A stretch of 64,000 bases of DNA from Calditrichota bacterium (GCA_024277115.1 JAJRVW010000145.1:41318-105317); one strand, 5' to 3'. Shown: positions 1 to 11,638, counted from the stretch's first letter. A program made the numbers and translations. Notes: generated from the sequence alone by a model not told the origin.

Positions 1-462
1 TATGGCCGAAAAGGCTAAAGCAGCCGAAAGCTCCGCGGCAATTTCCCTTTTAAATTGCTCGGCCGTTCCAAAATTCCCGCTGGAACTTACATCCACCAAA
101 AGCATTACCGTCAGTTCACGTTCTTCATCAAAAACCTTTATAAACGGATGGCCCGCACGTGCGGATACATTCCAGTCGATGGTACGCACATCATCACCCG
201 GCTGGTATTCGCGCACCTCGGCAAACTCCATCCCACGCCCTTTAAAAACAGAGTGGTACTCGCCGGAGAACACTTCGTTTACAACACTGCGTGTGGCCAC
301 CTCGATTTGCTTCACCTTTTTTAATATCTCGCGGGTTTTAGCTTCCTGGGACAGCTCTTCCTGCAATCCAGGCGACGTTGCCGGAGATTTCAAGAACAAA
401 ATGATGGCAACGGTAATTACCACAAGGGCAAATGCAATCAGGCTGATGTATAGTAATGTCAT
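1..462 (-). CDS. DUF58 domain-containing protein (3' part cut by window edge)
   Basis: Own reverse-strand translation from ATG at 462: MTLLYISLIAFALVVITVAIILFLKS...VNEVFSGEYHSVFKGRGMEFAEVREYQPGDDVRTIDWNVSARAGHPFIKVFDEERELTVMLLVDVSSS; YxPGDDVRxIDWxxxAR is the DUF58 signature. Open to the window edge, so absent from the ORF track. Confidence 0.93.
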   Translation of the reverse strand, partial: MTLLYISLIAFALVVITVAIILFLKSPATSPGLQEELSQEAKTREILKKVKQIEVATRSVVNEVFSGEYHSVFKGRGMEFAEVREYQPGDDVRTIDWNVSARAGHPFIKVFDEERELTVMLLVDVSSSGNFGTAEQFKREIAAELSAALAFSAI

Positions 463-543
463 AATTATTCTGTCAAAAAAATCAATAAAAGTAGTGGAAA
501 AAAACTTAATCCTGCAATAATCCAATCTTACAATCTTTCAATC

Positions 544-1533
544 CTAGGGCACTTCTACACGGTTTAGTACTTTGCGGATTACATCTTCAGTGCTCATATC
601 TTCCGCTTCTGCCTCGTACGATAAAACCACCCGGTGGCGCATTACATCCATCCCGATGGAGCGAATATCTTCGGGCGTAACATAACCGCGACGGTTCAGA
701 AAAGCATGTGCTTTGGCTGCAAGGGTCAGCGAAATTGAAGCGCGTGGGCTTGCGCCAAAAGTGATCAAATCTTTTAAATCGTTCAAACCGTACTCTGCCG
801 GTTCGCGCGTGGCAAAAACAATATCAATAATATACTTTTCGATTTTTTCATCCACGTAAACATCTTTTACAACATTACGTGCGCTGATTATTTCTTCAGG
901 GGAAATGACGGCATTTACCGTGGCCGGGGTGCCTCTTGTCTGCCGACGGATGATTTCGAGCTCTTCTTCCTTTGTTGGGTAGCCTACGCTAATTTTTAGC
1001 ATAAACCTATCGACCTGCGCTTCGGGCAAAGGATACGTCCCCTCTTGTTCGATTGGATTCTGGGTGGCCAAAACCAGAAAGGGGTCTTCCAACGGGAAGG
1101 TATTTTCGCCGATGGTAACCTGGCGTTCCTGCATGGCTTCCAGTAGCGCGCTTTGTACTTTTGCCGGAGAGCGGTTAATCTCGTCGGCTAAAATCAGGTT
1201 GCTAAACAAAGGCCCTTTCTTTGTCGTAAAAGTGCCCTCTTTTTGATTATAGATCAGCGTTCCAATCAAATCGGCCGGTAACAAATCAGGCGTGAATTGT
1301 ATACGCTGGAACTTTGTTTTGATGGATTCCGAAAGCGTTTTTACTGTGAGCGTTTTAGCAAGGCCGGGCACGCCTTCCAATAAAATATGCCCGTTGGAAA
1401 GCAAACCAATCAACAGCCGTTCTATCATATAATTTTGGCCGACAATTACTTTTGAAACTTCTGCTTTTATTTTTTCAACAAAAATACTTTCCTGTTCCAC
1501 TTTTTCATTGATGGCTTTAATATCCGGGTTCAT
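544..1533 (-). CDS. MoxR-family AAA+ ATPase
   Basis: ORF 329 aa; HILLEGVPGLAKT Walker A, LADEINRSPAKVQSALLEAMQE, ATQNPIEQEGTYPLPEAQVDRF; adjacent to DUF58. Confidence 0.96.
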   Translation of the reverse strand: MNPDIKAINEKVEQESIFVEKIKAEVSKVIVGQNYMIERLLIGLLSNGHILLEGVPGLAKTLTVKTLSESIKTKFQRIQFTPDLLPADLIGTLIYNQKEGTFTTKKGPLFSNLILADEINRSPAKVQSALLEAMQERQVTIGENTFPLEDPFLVLATQNPIEQEGTYPLPEAQVDRFMLKISVGYPTKEEELEIIRRQTRGTPATVNAVISPEEIISARNVVKDVYVDEKIEKYIIDIVFATREPAEYGLNDLKDLITFGASPRASISLTLAAKAHAFLNRRGYVTPEDIRSIGMDVMRHRVVLSYEAEAEDMSTEDVIRKVLNRVEVP

Positions 1534-1549
1534 AATTGCTCCTGAAATT

Positions 1550-2476
1550 CTATTTTTCTTGTTCGTTTTTATCGATTGTCTCTAACACATGTTCAATACT
1601 GTCATAAAACAAATGTAATTCAGAGATTTCAATCTCTTCGCCTGCAAAGCTTGCCAGCTCCGCCTTGGAATACATCGTTTCAATTTTTAAGATCATATCT
1701 TGTGGGATATTTAATTCTGCCAGTCTGTCCCTTACAATTGCCGAATCCACATTGCCGGGAATTGAAAATTTTTCTGAGATATAACTGTTCAATAATTTTT
1801 TTAACTCCGAAATTATTTCTTTTCTTGCACCACTGGTCAGATGGATTGTGTCTCTTAATAACGTAAGATATTTTTGTTCCAAAGTTATGGGGACCTCATC
1901 CGTTTCATCCACTTGCCGGCGCTGCATATAGCGCACCAGAAAATAAATCACCGCAATAAAAAAAGCTGCTAACAACAACCACAGCATAATTGTTCCGGGA
2001 ACAAATTCATCATCCATACTTGCTGTTGGTTCGCCAATTTTAACTGAAATTCTCTGGGCCAGCAGTGTCTCGGTTTTCTTTAAAAGATTATCTTTATATT
2101 CAATGGTCAGGCCATCAATATAAGCCATGCCCATCTCAATGGCCTTAAAATAATAAGTAACCCGCCGGATAGATTTGGGTTGCCCTTGATCATCGGTGAT
2201 GAGCTGGTTTGATGAACCACTACCCCTCAAAGTAAGGTTAGAAACAATCGGATCACCGACATCCTTTATGGTGTACCGGTCAAGTTCACCTTGCCAGGAT
2301 AATTCTACCTGATAAATTATTTCTTCATTTAGCGCTACATTATCCTTTTCTACAAAGGTTTTTAAATGGATTTGGTGGGAAGTTGAATCGGCATGCTGCG
2401 CCAGAAGTATTGACCGTGAAATTAAGAAAACCGTCCAAAACAACATGTGGACGGCCCTAAAATTAATACGTTTCAT
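1550..2476 (-). CDS. BatD-like membrane protein (signal peptide, Ig-like N-term, one TM)
   Basis: ORF 308 aa; N-terminal hydrophobic signal, later TM segment IMLWLLLAAFFIAVIYFLV; position next to MoxR/DUF58. Confidence 0.6.
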   Translation of the reverse strand: MKRINFRAVHMLFWTVFLISRSILLAQHADSTSHQIHLKTFVEKDNVALNEEIIYQVELSWQGELDRYTIKDVGDPIVSNLTLRGSGSSNQLITDDQGQPKSIRRVTYYFKAIEMGMAYIDGLTIEYKDNLLKKTETLLAQRISVKIGEPTASMDDEFVPGTIMLWLLLAAFFIAVIYFLVRYMQRRQVDETDEVPITLEQKYLTLLRDTIHLTSGARKEIISELKKLLNSYISEKFSIPGNVDSAIVRDRLAELNIPQDMILKIETMYSKAELASFAGEEIEISELHLFYDSIEHVLETIDKNEQEK

Positions 2477-2608
2477 GAGACATATTTTCTTTGTTTTAAT
2501 AAATCGATGGAGTTTATATACGCCGTTTTTTAATCCGATCTAAATATTATATTTTGCGCCCTGTTGCCCAACACTCCAAACAACATAAAACAGGCATCTG
2601 GGACAAGA

Positions 2609-3004
2609 CTAATTGATCGAAGATTCTTTTAAAGAATCCTTTCCGATATTTTTAAACATGGGCAATTCATTTATATCTTTGCCCAAGGTCTCTATTTCGT
2701 ATAAAGCATCGTCTGCAAGTTCATGTTCCGGGTATTTTGTAGTAAACTCCACATAATATTTTTTTGCTTCATCGTATTGTTTCAGGTCATTGGCAAGGAT
2801 AAAGCCTATCATAAACAGCGCTTTGGAGTTATTTTCACTATTGGGATAGTTTTCCACAAGGCCTTTATAATTTTTAACAGCTTCCTCAAAATTTTGCTCG
2901 GAATATGCTTTCTCTGCCTGGGAATAATATTCCTTCTCAGATAATTTTTGTGAACACGCAAATAAAATCAAACTAATTGAAACAATGCTAAATAGGTATT
3001 TCAT
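2609..3004 (-). CDS. Tetratricopeptide-repeat lipoprotein (YbgF/BamD-like)
   Basis: ORF 131 aa; lipobox ILFACS; TPR-like YYSQAEKAYSEQNFEEAVKNYKGLVENYPNSENNSKALFMIGFI. Confidence 0.75.
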   Translation of the reverse strand: MKYLFSIVSISLILFACSQKLSEKEYYSQAEKAYSEQNFEEAVKNYKGLVENYPNSENNSKALFMIGFILANDLKQYDEAKKYYVEFTTKYPEHELADDALYEIETLGKDINELPMFKNIGKDSLKESSIN

Positions 3005-3187
3005 TGAATAGCCTCCAATATATCGTTGTATTTTAAACAGCCCTTAATTTATAGCTATGCCCGTATCAAATCAACAAAACTTATAAAATGTAAAATAGAC
3101 TTCGTTATTAAAAATCCGTTGGTTTAGAATGGAAAAACAATTCTACTTTGTTGGATAAATAAAGTTCTCAAAAAAATTACTTTTTTA

Positions 3188-3871
3188 TTAAAAAATTATA
3201 CCAAAAAGAAAATGAAAACTATGCAATTTATATTTAAGCGGCCGGAGCTGACCAACCTGGCCAATGGGTTGCAAATTATTCATATAACGTAGTTCTGAAA
3301 ACAGTCTGCGATAGGAAAAAGATAAGCCAATATTTAAAGACCAGCTGGTCCGGAAGCTATATGGGAAATTCTCATAGTCGCCTTGTATGTATTCAAAGTC
3401 ATAATTATCCCAGTCAATTGTACCTCCCGTTATATCAATTTGCTCCCGGTTCTTTAATTTGGTTTTAGTAAAAGATTCGGTATGGAAAGATGGGAAGAAA
3501 CGAAATGACATCGAATAGCTTTTTTTCTCAATAAAGGGAAAATCAAAAACAAGGGCAAGGTCCATGCTTGTGCGCACGATATTTATATCATTTCGAAAAA
3601 GTAAATCGCCATAATAATTTTCCGTCCAAACCGGTTTATTTTTTATTAACCCACCTTGCTTTGACCAGAGAACTTCAGGGCTAATTGAAAAAAAAGAGTT
3701 TATTGGGATATTCCGTTCCACGCCAAAAGAGTAATTATAGCTGGGAATGGCCTTTACACTATATAATTCCGAATAATTAAAACCACCTTTAATAACCCAA
3801 TTGTTTTTAGCATTCGCATTGTTTAAAAGGAAAAAAATAAAGATAAGAATATATGTTCTTTTGACTGGCAT
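3188..3871 (-). CDS. Outer-membrane beta-barrel protein
   Basis: ORF 227 aa; signal peptide, alternating aromatic strands, C-terminal FHFLFGIIF. Confidence 0.65.
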   Translation of the reverse strand: MPVKRTYILIFIFFLLNNANAKNNWVIKGGFNYSELYSVKAIPSYNYSFGVERNIPINSFFSISPEVLWSKQGGLIKNKPVWTENYYGDLLFRNDINIVRTSMDLALVFDFPFIEKKSYSMSFRFFPSFHTESFTKTKLKNREQIDITGGTIDWDNYDFEYIQGDYENFPYSFRTSWSLNIGLSFSYRRLFSELRYMNNLQPIGQVGQLRPLKYKLHSFHFLFGIIF

Positions 3872-3894
3872 AATTAGTGTCCTAGTTTTTTTGG

Positions 3895-5760
3895 TTAAAA
3901 TGCAAAATATATCCCGAGATGAAATGCATCATTGTCTGCATCGACAGAGCGTTTATTGAGTTTGTAGCCATAATACACGCGCACCGGGCCAAGAGGCGTT
4001 AAAATGGCGATACCCACGCCACTAGTATATCGAATTTCCCGGGCATCAAAATCGTTTAAGCCAGCCCAGACATTACCGGCATCAAAAAACACTTCGCCCA
4101 TCAAAAGCCAAAACAGCGGGATACGCGCTTCGATATTGCCAAGCAGCAACAATTTTCCACCTGCCGCCACATTAATCTTGCCATTTTTATCCAGCGACGC
4201 CACGGGCCCGAGAAGCTGTTCGGAATAACCACGTACGGTCGTTGCACCACCGGCATAAAACCGCTCACTTATTGGAATGGATTTTGTCTTACCAATTTCA
4301 AAAATAGCGCCTGCTTTTAAGCGCGATGCCAAGGTCCATTTAAATTTTGAACGACCGATTTTTATCCGCCAGGGTTGGAAGCGGCTCCAGGAAGTGGTCA
4401 GGGTAAAATAGCGGTTATTTTGATTGAGAAGTGAATCGCTGTTACTTACACTTTGAGAAAAGCTGATACTAAAATCGGTTAAGGAACCTTTGGCCGGGTT
4501 AAACAGGTTCTCTCGCGTATCGCGCTTGGCATAGCTGGACAGCGAGTAAATTTCCGATTGCCCCACTTCTATCCCAACCAGGTTCTTTATATCGATGCTG
4601 TCGCTATTCAATACGGTTAAATATTTTGCGCTGACCGTTCCGCTAATTTCGATATTGTTAAAAAATTTATGGTGTACCTCAAAGGAGGTTTGAAGTAAAT
4701 TAAATTTTCCTGTGCTTTCCAGACGGAATTGCTCGTAAGATAATTGAAAAATACCGGGTGTGCGTGTATAACCGATCCAGGGTTCCACAAATTTAAAGGC
4801 AACTTTATTTTTAGCGTTGATAAAGCGGTTGGTTTTAAACTCATACAAAAACGAAGGCGTAATATGCAAACTTGCGCTGCGTGCCGTACCAAATAAGTTG
4901 CGATGGCCACCTTGCAGGGTTACCTCGGCCGTACTGCCATAAAACTCCTCGTGGCCAACGCCAAAATTGACACCGATCCAACGTGCGTCGCGTTCCTGTA
5001 CGATAATTTTTAAAATCACATTTTCCGGATTATCGGGAATAGGGTCTATCTCCAAACGGACAAAGCGGAACAAACCTGTCCCATAAATATTTTGTTGCGA
5101 TTTTTCCAAGGCCTCACGGTTGTACATATCGCCTTTATGTACTTCCAGCTCACGCCGGATAAGAAATTTTTTAACAATATTCAGTCCGGAATATTTTATT
5201 TTCTTGATATAAATGGTCTGGTTTTCTTTAATCTGGATGAAGGCAAAAACGAGGGAATCTTGCTCGAACCTAAAGTCGGATTTAACCGAAACAAAAGGTT
5301 TGCCTGAATTATAATAAATATTTTCCACTCGCTTACGCGCTTCAATTACAAGGCTTTCATCAAAAGGTGAACCAATTTCTATATCTTTAAATGGCTTGGA
5401 CAATTGTTCTTCGGTCAGTTCTTTTTCACCCTCAAAACGCACACCGCCATAATAATAACGGGGGCCTGTATCGATAATATATTTGATTCGGACTTCTGTC
5501 CTCTTTTTGAAATAATAGAGGCTGTCACTTACATCAACAAGCAGATAACCATTTTTTCGGAAGAAATTATTTAATAAAATTTTATCTAATTTTATGAGAC
5601 GGGGCTCAAACTCATCATCTTCTTGCGAATGGATCAGATCTAGTAGTTCATCATTGTCAAAACCAGAACTTTGTTTAAAGGAAATTTCCGTCACCTCGGT
5701 TGCAGCAAAAGTGATATTGGAGAAGAGGATGATTAAAAATATTAGTAGAATTATTTTCAT
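3895..5760 (-). CDS. BamA/TamA family outer-membrane protein (POTRA + Omp85 barrel)
   Basis: ORF 621 aa; POTRA-like repeats, FYAGGATTVRGYSEQLLGP and GPVRVYYGYKLN motifs, terminal HLGIYFAF. Confidence 0.9.
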   Translation of the reverse strand: MKIILLIFLIILFSNITFAATEVTEISFKQSSGFDNDELLDLIHSQEDDEFEPRLIKLDKILLNNFFRKNGYLLVDVSDSLYYFKKRTEVRIKYIIDTGPRYYYGGVRFEGEKELTEEQLSKPFKDIEIGSPFDESLVIEARKRVENIYYNSGKPFVSVKSDFRFEQDSLVFAFIQIKENQTIYIKKIKYSGLNIVKKFLIRRELEVHKGDMYNREALEKSQQNIYGTGLFRFVRLEIDPIPDNPENVILKIIVQERDARWIGVNFGVGHEEFYGSTAEVTLQGGHRNLFGTARSASLHITPSFLYEFKTNRFINAKNKVAFKFVEPWIGYTRTPGIFQLSYEQFRLESTGKFNLLQTSFEVHHKFFNNIEISGTVSAKYLTVLNSDSIDIKNLVGIEVGQSEIYSLSSYAKRDTRENLFNPAKGSLTDFSISFSQSVSNSDSLLNQNNRYFTLTTSWSRFQPWRIKIGRSKFKWTLASRLKAGAIFEIGKTKSIPISERFYAGGATTVRGYSEQLLGPVASLDKNGKINVAAGGKLLLLGNIEARIPLFWLLMGEVFFDAGNVWAGLNDFDAREIRYTSGVGIAILTPLGPVRVYYGYKLNKRSVDADNDAFHLGIYFAF

Positions 5761-5882
5761 AAAATCAGATTAATTAAATTTTCATTCTTTATAAACTGTC
5801 GTTTTAGAATAAATGGGTATAACGCCATTTATTGTTGGCCCAAAATTAAAACCCTCGTGACTTTTCCTCTTGGTATCATCAA

Positions 5883-8800
5883 TTAAAAAGAATATTCCCA
5901 GGAGAGACCCAACTTAATTTTATTATTGCCCTGCGGAACGGTTTTTTCATAATGGCTTTCAAAACTCCACAGTTTGTTTAAACGATATTGAAGCGTAATA
6001 CGATTTCCCGCGTCCCAACTTAGCTTTGGCGTCGGCACACCGCTGCCAAATTGTGTGCGGTACTCAATGTATAGATCGCTGGTCAGGTATTTCCCAAATG
6101 AGATAGAAGCCTGTGCCAGGCCATTGTTCAGTTTCAGCTTCTGTAAATCCAAAAATTTATCACTGGAGCTGATCTCAACCTTGTCCAGGCCGGTCAGTTC
6201 TTCCACGCCCCGCTCTGCCGCAGTTAGTACAACATTAGAAGCAATATCCTCGCCCACGCCGCGCATGGTCGAATCCGTTTTGCTTGATACCATGGATAGA
6301 TCGGCACCTAAAGTAAGCAAAGCGATCTTATCTTGCTGCGAGAGGTTTAGTTCCGCTCCCCTGCTATCCCTTACAATAATATTTTGTTGAATCGATTCAA
6401 GGTTTCCGCTAATTATCAGATCGAATGTTTTGTCTTTTAGATTTTTTCGGGTCACTATATTTAAATCGGGGTTTATACGCAGCGGATTATTAAAATCTAT
6501 GGAACCGGAAGTGACATTAAAACTTTGGTTAAACGATGTAAACTTGCCGGACTCTGTCTCCATCAGGCCAATCAATGACATATTGTCCGAACCTGCCTCA
6601 CGGCTTGCTTGCAGGTTTCCACGCATTACAATTTTAAAATTATTTTGCAAATCGAGAGCCGAGCTGGTTATAACAAAATTGCCAGGAATCTCAATTTCCA
6701 GGTTCATGCTGATGTATGGTTTGCTTACTCCGGTAGAAGGTTTTTGCAGGTATATATTTTTTTGCATCTGCTCCAGGTTTACCACGTATTCACCGGATGG
6801 CAAAACCAATTTTCCCGAAACTGAAACGGTGTCTTGCCCACTGATTCTTAAGTTTTTTGTGGTTACAAGAAGCTTGGTATTCTCCACAAAATAATCCACA
6901 AAAAATTGGTTCATTTTTATATCAAGATTGATTCCGGGACGCATAATGTTTTCCAAATCAATGGTGCCATCAACAATAAGCGTTCCCTTTTTCTTCTCTT
7001 TGGGTAAAAACCAAGACCATAATTTACGCACATACGAAAAGGCGGTTTGTAGTAAATCCTGTTTCTGTTCCGATTTTCCATTAAAAGTATTAATCGTTAA
7101 GATATTATCCTCAATCTCAACATCAACCTGTACATCTTCGATGGGGTCCTTTACCCGAGATAGTAAAATCTTGCCCTTTTCCATTTTAACTGAACCGCTA
7201 CTAATGGCCGGTTTTTGAGGCGTACCGGAAATATACATTTCCAGATCATAATCCCCATAAATGGCTTCGAGCTGATCATTAAATAGGCCGACAAATTCGA
7301 TTTTATCATCTTTGCTGGTGAGATAAAACTCAAACGGGTTATCCACAAAAACACTATCGGTGCTGCCAAATCCCAAATCGATTTGCTGGTACCCTTTAAG
7401 CTAAACGAGGTACCATTAAAGTCTGCGGCCAAACTATCTAAAATCATATATCCGGAACTATACTGGCCAAACATAATAAGAGAATCCACTACAAAATCGC
7501 TATACTTAAAACCGGACATCGTAAGCGATTGACGCATAAACGGTGCATCTACCGTACCCTCAACCTCCAGATAACCATCAAGATTGCCCCTGATAGGGTG
7601 CTTTAATTTCAATAAAGAATTGTATTTTTGCAGGTTGATATTTGTCCAGTTAAGCTTAAGGTTTGTATCTGTTTCGCGAAGAATATCTAACAACTGCCCC
7701 ACTTTTTTATCAAACTGAAAAGAGAGGTCACCGGACAGTTCAAGTTTGGAGGAATCCGATTCCATGAACAGTTCTTTTATTAACACCTTTTCTTTGTCAT
7801 AAGTGAGGTCGGCCTTAAAATCACCAAATGCAACATCATTATACTCGATTGCACTGCAGGCCATTTTAACCTCAACTTCCGGTTCTGTAAGAATATTTTT
7901 TAAATTAGCCTTGCCTGTCACAATTCCTTTAAACCTGTGTTTCTTGCCCATGAATTGCTGGAATGGCTCCAGGCTGAGGCTCTCCAAATTTAAAGCAATA
8001 TCAAAATCGGATTTGCCAAGGTTGTAAGTGCCGTTGGCGATAAGGGACGTATTTCTTGGGCCAGTCAGATTAAAATCATCAAAAACAATCTGAGTTGAAT
8101 CGATTTTTATGGCAATATTACGGTTATTTTCCAGCCAGTAATTTTCATATTCCATGCGGATTTTATCCACAATAATGTCGACCCTGTCCTTCAGTAAAAA
8201 GAGCTGCAATGTACTCTCGATATAATTATCCTCACTAAATATCCGTGCGTTGGAGATACGAATTTTAGAGCTATCAACCGCAGCATTAAGGGTTACATTG
8301 CGGATGGGTATACCATAAACGGCGCCCTGTGTGATTAAAAAATTACCAACACCCACAGGCATCGATAAAATATTGGAAAGTTGTAAATCAAGAGCGATGC
8401 TATCGAGAAGGATGTTTTTATATTTAAAACCACTTATCCAAAAATCACCTTCGAGATGCGGGTCATTTAAGTTGCCAAAGGCCCTAAATTCCGAATGATA
8501 GGTTCCAAATAAACTATCCTGGCCTAAAGCGGATGTAAGGCGGTTCAGATCACCAATGGCTGTGCGTACCTGAAAATCAAGTTGCTTCCCTTTGTTTAAA
8601 TAACCCAGAATTTCAAACCGTGCCTGGTTGGCAATCTTAAGAAAGGAAGGCTGTACCAAGCCAATATTTCCCCGCTGTGCCGAAAGGGCAAAACGCAGGG
8701 AATCAAGCCGAAAATCCTGATAAAATGAATTATAAATGACTACTTCACCCTGCCCAGTTAAGTTTTTAATGGTACCTTTTAGCTTATTTATATCGAAGGC

Positions 8801-9970
8801 GCCTGTCGGAAAGTCAAATTTCACATAACCATTTAATGCACTTGGTGCGAGAGACGTATCAACGGTATGGGGCATAATATTATCAAAAGATAATCTCCCG
8901 CTCGCGCTTTTATTAGGATCGATTTTACTGTTTAATGTAAAATTGCCACTCGTGCTTTTAAGAAGCATTGTATCGATCTCAATGGTCCCATAATCATAGG
9001 ATGAGACCAGTTTTAACTGATCCAATTGATGGTCGCGCCAACGGCCTTGCAGATCGCCATTTATGGCAAAATTTTGTGGCGACCCAATAAATGAGATCGT
9101 TCCGTCTGCGCTTCCGCCTTCCTCAAAAGCAGGGACAAATCCAGCAAAACTTTTAAAATCGAGATGGAATTCCTCGATAGCGATCAAAGCCCGCATTGTC
9201 TCGATTTCCAAGTCACCTGCCAAAACAATACGCGAATTACCTGCCTCGATCAGGAAATTATTAAGGGTCAACTGTCCTTCTTTTGCAATGAGCTGGAAAT
9301 GCAGGTTTTCCAACTCAAGATCACGCTCGTACCAATAGCCGCTAAGGTTTTTAAGCTGAAAATTAATCTGCCCTGGCCGGGTTTCTAATGCCATATTGAG
9401 ATATACATTTTCAAAAGTAAGTCCCTTGTCCTGTATTTGCAGATGCCCGGTAACAATCTCCAGTTCTTCAAGTTTGAGTTGGGGCAATGAGTTTACAAGT
9501 GAATCAAGAAAATGCGAAGATTGAATTTGCGCTAACAAAGAATCCAGGTTAAATGGCGCATTTTCTTCTTTATCAGATTTGTTTTTGGGCGGCCGGGGAA
9601 ATTGATTGATGCTCAGAGAGTCAATATAAATTCTGGAAATTTCTATTTTATCATCTATAAGCGGCCATAGATTATAGCGTAATTCAATTTTTTTTGCGCT
9701 CAACCCTATTTTATCTTTTTGATCAAAACGAATGGAATCGATGAAGATACTATTAAATAAGGTACCTTTAATTGTTCCGTAATCAATACTTGTGGAATCA
9801 TTAAATGATGTGTTTAAATATTTTTTAGCGGCATCGGCAACGACATTGGTTTGCCAATAAAGCAGAATTGTGGCTGTAATAATTACAGTCAGAAGAACGA
9901 GGGAAATTAAAAAGACCTGGCCAAGATAGGAAGCCGTTTTTTTTAAGATCGATTTGATTTGGAGCTGCAT
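5883..9970 (-). CDS. tamB: TamB-like translocation/assembly module protein, split by a -1 frameshift near 7392-7397
   Basis: ORFs 7151-9982 and 5883-7376 join as ...AADFNGTSFSLKG|YQQIDLGFGSTDSVFVDNPFEFYLT...; N-terminal TM anchor, C-terminal DUF490 region (NNGLAQASISFGKYLTSDLYIEYRTQFGSGVPTPKLSWD..). Confidence 0.85.
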
Positions 9971-10018
9971 TAAAATGACCAATTATATGTTTATTACTAC
10001 AGGGAAAATCTTCTTTTT

Positions 10019-10285
10019 GGATGTAGGGACAGGACATTGTCCTGTCCTATGCCTAATCAATGAAATTTTTACTTGCAACAGTTTTTCTATTTTAACCACT
10101 AAGCTCACGAAGCACACTGAGAAAAACTTTTTTGTTGGATGTAGCGACAGGACATTGTCCTGTCCTATGTTGAATCCAATGAAATTTTACTTGCAACTGC
10201 TTTTCTTTTTTAACCACTAAGCTCACGAAGCACACCGAGAAAAACTTTTTTGTTGGATGTAGCGACAGGACACTGTCCTGTCTTA
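10019..10285. repeat. 118-bp tandem repeat, just over two units (three palindrome copies)
   Basis: ggatgtag[g/c]gacaggaca[t/c]tgtcctgtc begins at 10019, 10137 and 10255, i.e. period exactly 118; intervening ...aaccactaagctcacgaagcacac[t/c]gagaaaaacttttttgtt repeats. Confidence 0.9.
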
Positions 10286-10498
10286 TGTTTATATAAAAAA
10301 CTATCTCGATTGTTTCTTTTTATTAACGCAGAGCACACGAAGAAAAAAAATCTTTTTTGTGTGCCGTCCCTTGTCCTCACGATACAAGACGAAATTAACG
10401 CCTACAAAGAATAAAGTCTATAAGAATGATTTTTTATTTGGGAATTATCCATCAATAAAGAAGAAGAAATATTCGGCAATTCTGGGAAAGGCTTAACC

Positions 10499-11611
10499 TT
10501 ATTGAGCTAACAACCCTTCCGCAAATTTAACCCGTTTGCCAACAGATGGATGGCTGTGGAAAAGGAATTCGACCAGCGGGTGCGGGTCTGGATCGCTTAG
10601 GTTTGACTCGGCAAGTTTTTGCAAAGCGGCAATAAATGCGGCAGGATTAGAACTGTTCTCGATAGCATAACGATCGGCCTGGCGTTCGTTATAACGGCTT
10701 AGCATATTTGTAAATGGCGCGGCTATCATCGAAAGCAGGGTAATTATCAAAGACAAAATTGGCAGGGCGGCCAAATCGGCAACGCCGGTAAAATGTGTAG
10801 CGGCCAATATCCAATCAAAAATAAGATGTGTAATATAAAGCGTAAGGTATGTGCTGAGGGTTCCAATAAAAACCCCTTGTGTGATATGTTTATGCACATA
10901 ATGTCCTACTTCGTGGGCAAAAACACCTTCAATCTCATCTGCATTAAATTTCTCCAAAAGTGTATCGCCTAAAATAATCCGTTTTGATTTGCCCATTCCG
11001 GTAAACGCGGCATTGGCTTTTTTTGTTGATTTGCTCATATCAAAGCGGTAGACGCCTTCTAAGGAAAAATTTCCTTTTTTGGCAAGGGACTGCATTCTGT
11101 CCAACAATATTTCATCGTCCAGCTTTTCAAATTTATAAAAAAGCGGCATGATAACCTGTGGCGCTATTTTGCCAATGATAATAGAAAAGAAAAAGAGGAT
11201 GGTGGCAGTCCAAACCCACCATGTATCCGGGTAATTTAATAAGAAAAAATAAAATGCCAAAAGTATGGGAAGGCCCAATATGCTTCCTACAATAAAGCCT
11301 TTTGTTTTCTCCCATATCCACGCCGAAAAAGTCTGGTTGGAAAGTTCAAAGTGATGCTCCAGCCAAAAATCGCTAAAATAACTTAACGGAAATGAAATAA
11401 CAGAATAGCCTGCCCCCATTGCAAACAAAAAGTAGATCAGTTGTAAATAGGCATTATCGGACCAGCTAGAAACGATATCACGGAGTTGTGCAGAGTAGCC
11501 CAGCACCACAAATATTACAAGGATTATGATTGAGAGGATGGTGCTGAAAATGGAAAAGCCCAGGTTGATTTTTTCGTATTGTTTTGCTTTTTGGAGGTTT
11601 GTGGTGGGCAT
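10499..11611 (-). CDS. M48 family metalloprotease (Ste24/CAAX prenyl protease-like)
   Basis: ORF 370 aa; EGVFAHEVGHYVHKHI (HExxH), multiple TM segments, NERQADRYA. Confidence 0.93.
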   Translation of the reverse strand: MPTTNLQKAKQYEKINLGFSIFSTILSIIILVIFVVLGYSAQLRDIVSSWSDNAYLQLIYFLFAMGAGYSVISFPLSYFSDFWLEHHFELSNQTFSAWIWEKTKGFIVGSILGLPILLAFYFFLLNYPDTWWVWTATILFFFSIIIGKIAPQVIMPLFYKFEKLDDEILLDRMQSLAKKGNFSLEGVYRFDMSKSTKKANAAFTGMGKSKRIILGDTLLEKFNADEIEGVFAHEVGHYVHKHITQGVFIGTLSTYLTLYITHLIFDWILAATHFTGVADLAALPILSLIITLLSMIAAPFTNMLSRYNERQADRYAIENSSNPAAFIAALQKLAESNLSDPDPHPLVEFLFHSHPSVGKRVKFAEGLLAQ

Positions 11612-11638
11612 AAATTTTATTTTTATTAATGTGGATAT

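Noticed and set aside
2-520. 172-aa plus-strand ORF at the window start
   Set aside because: Antisense to a clear DUF58 gene on the minus strand; composition is a shadow ORF.
6055-6894. Long plus-strand ORFs over tamB
   Set aside because: Antisense shadows of a well-supported minus-strand gene; low-complexity Ser/Arg-rich translations.
9954-10220. 88-aa plus ORF over the tandem repeat
   Set aside because: Its repeated peptide simply reflects the 118-bp DNA repeat; no RBS or family resemblance.
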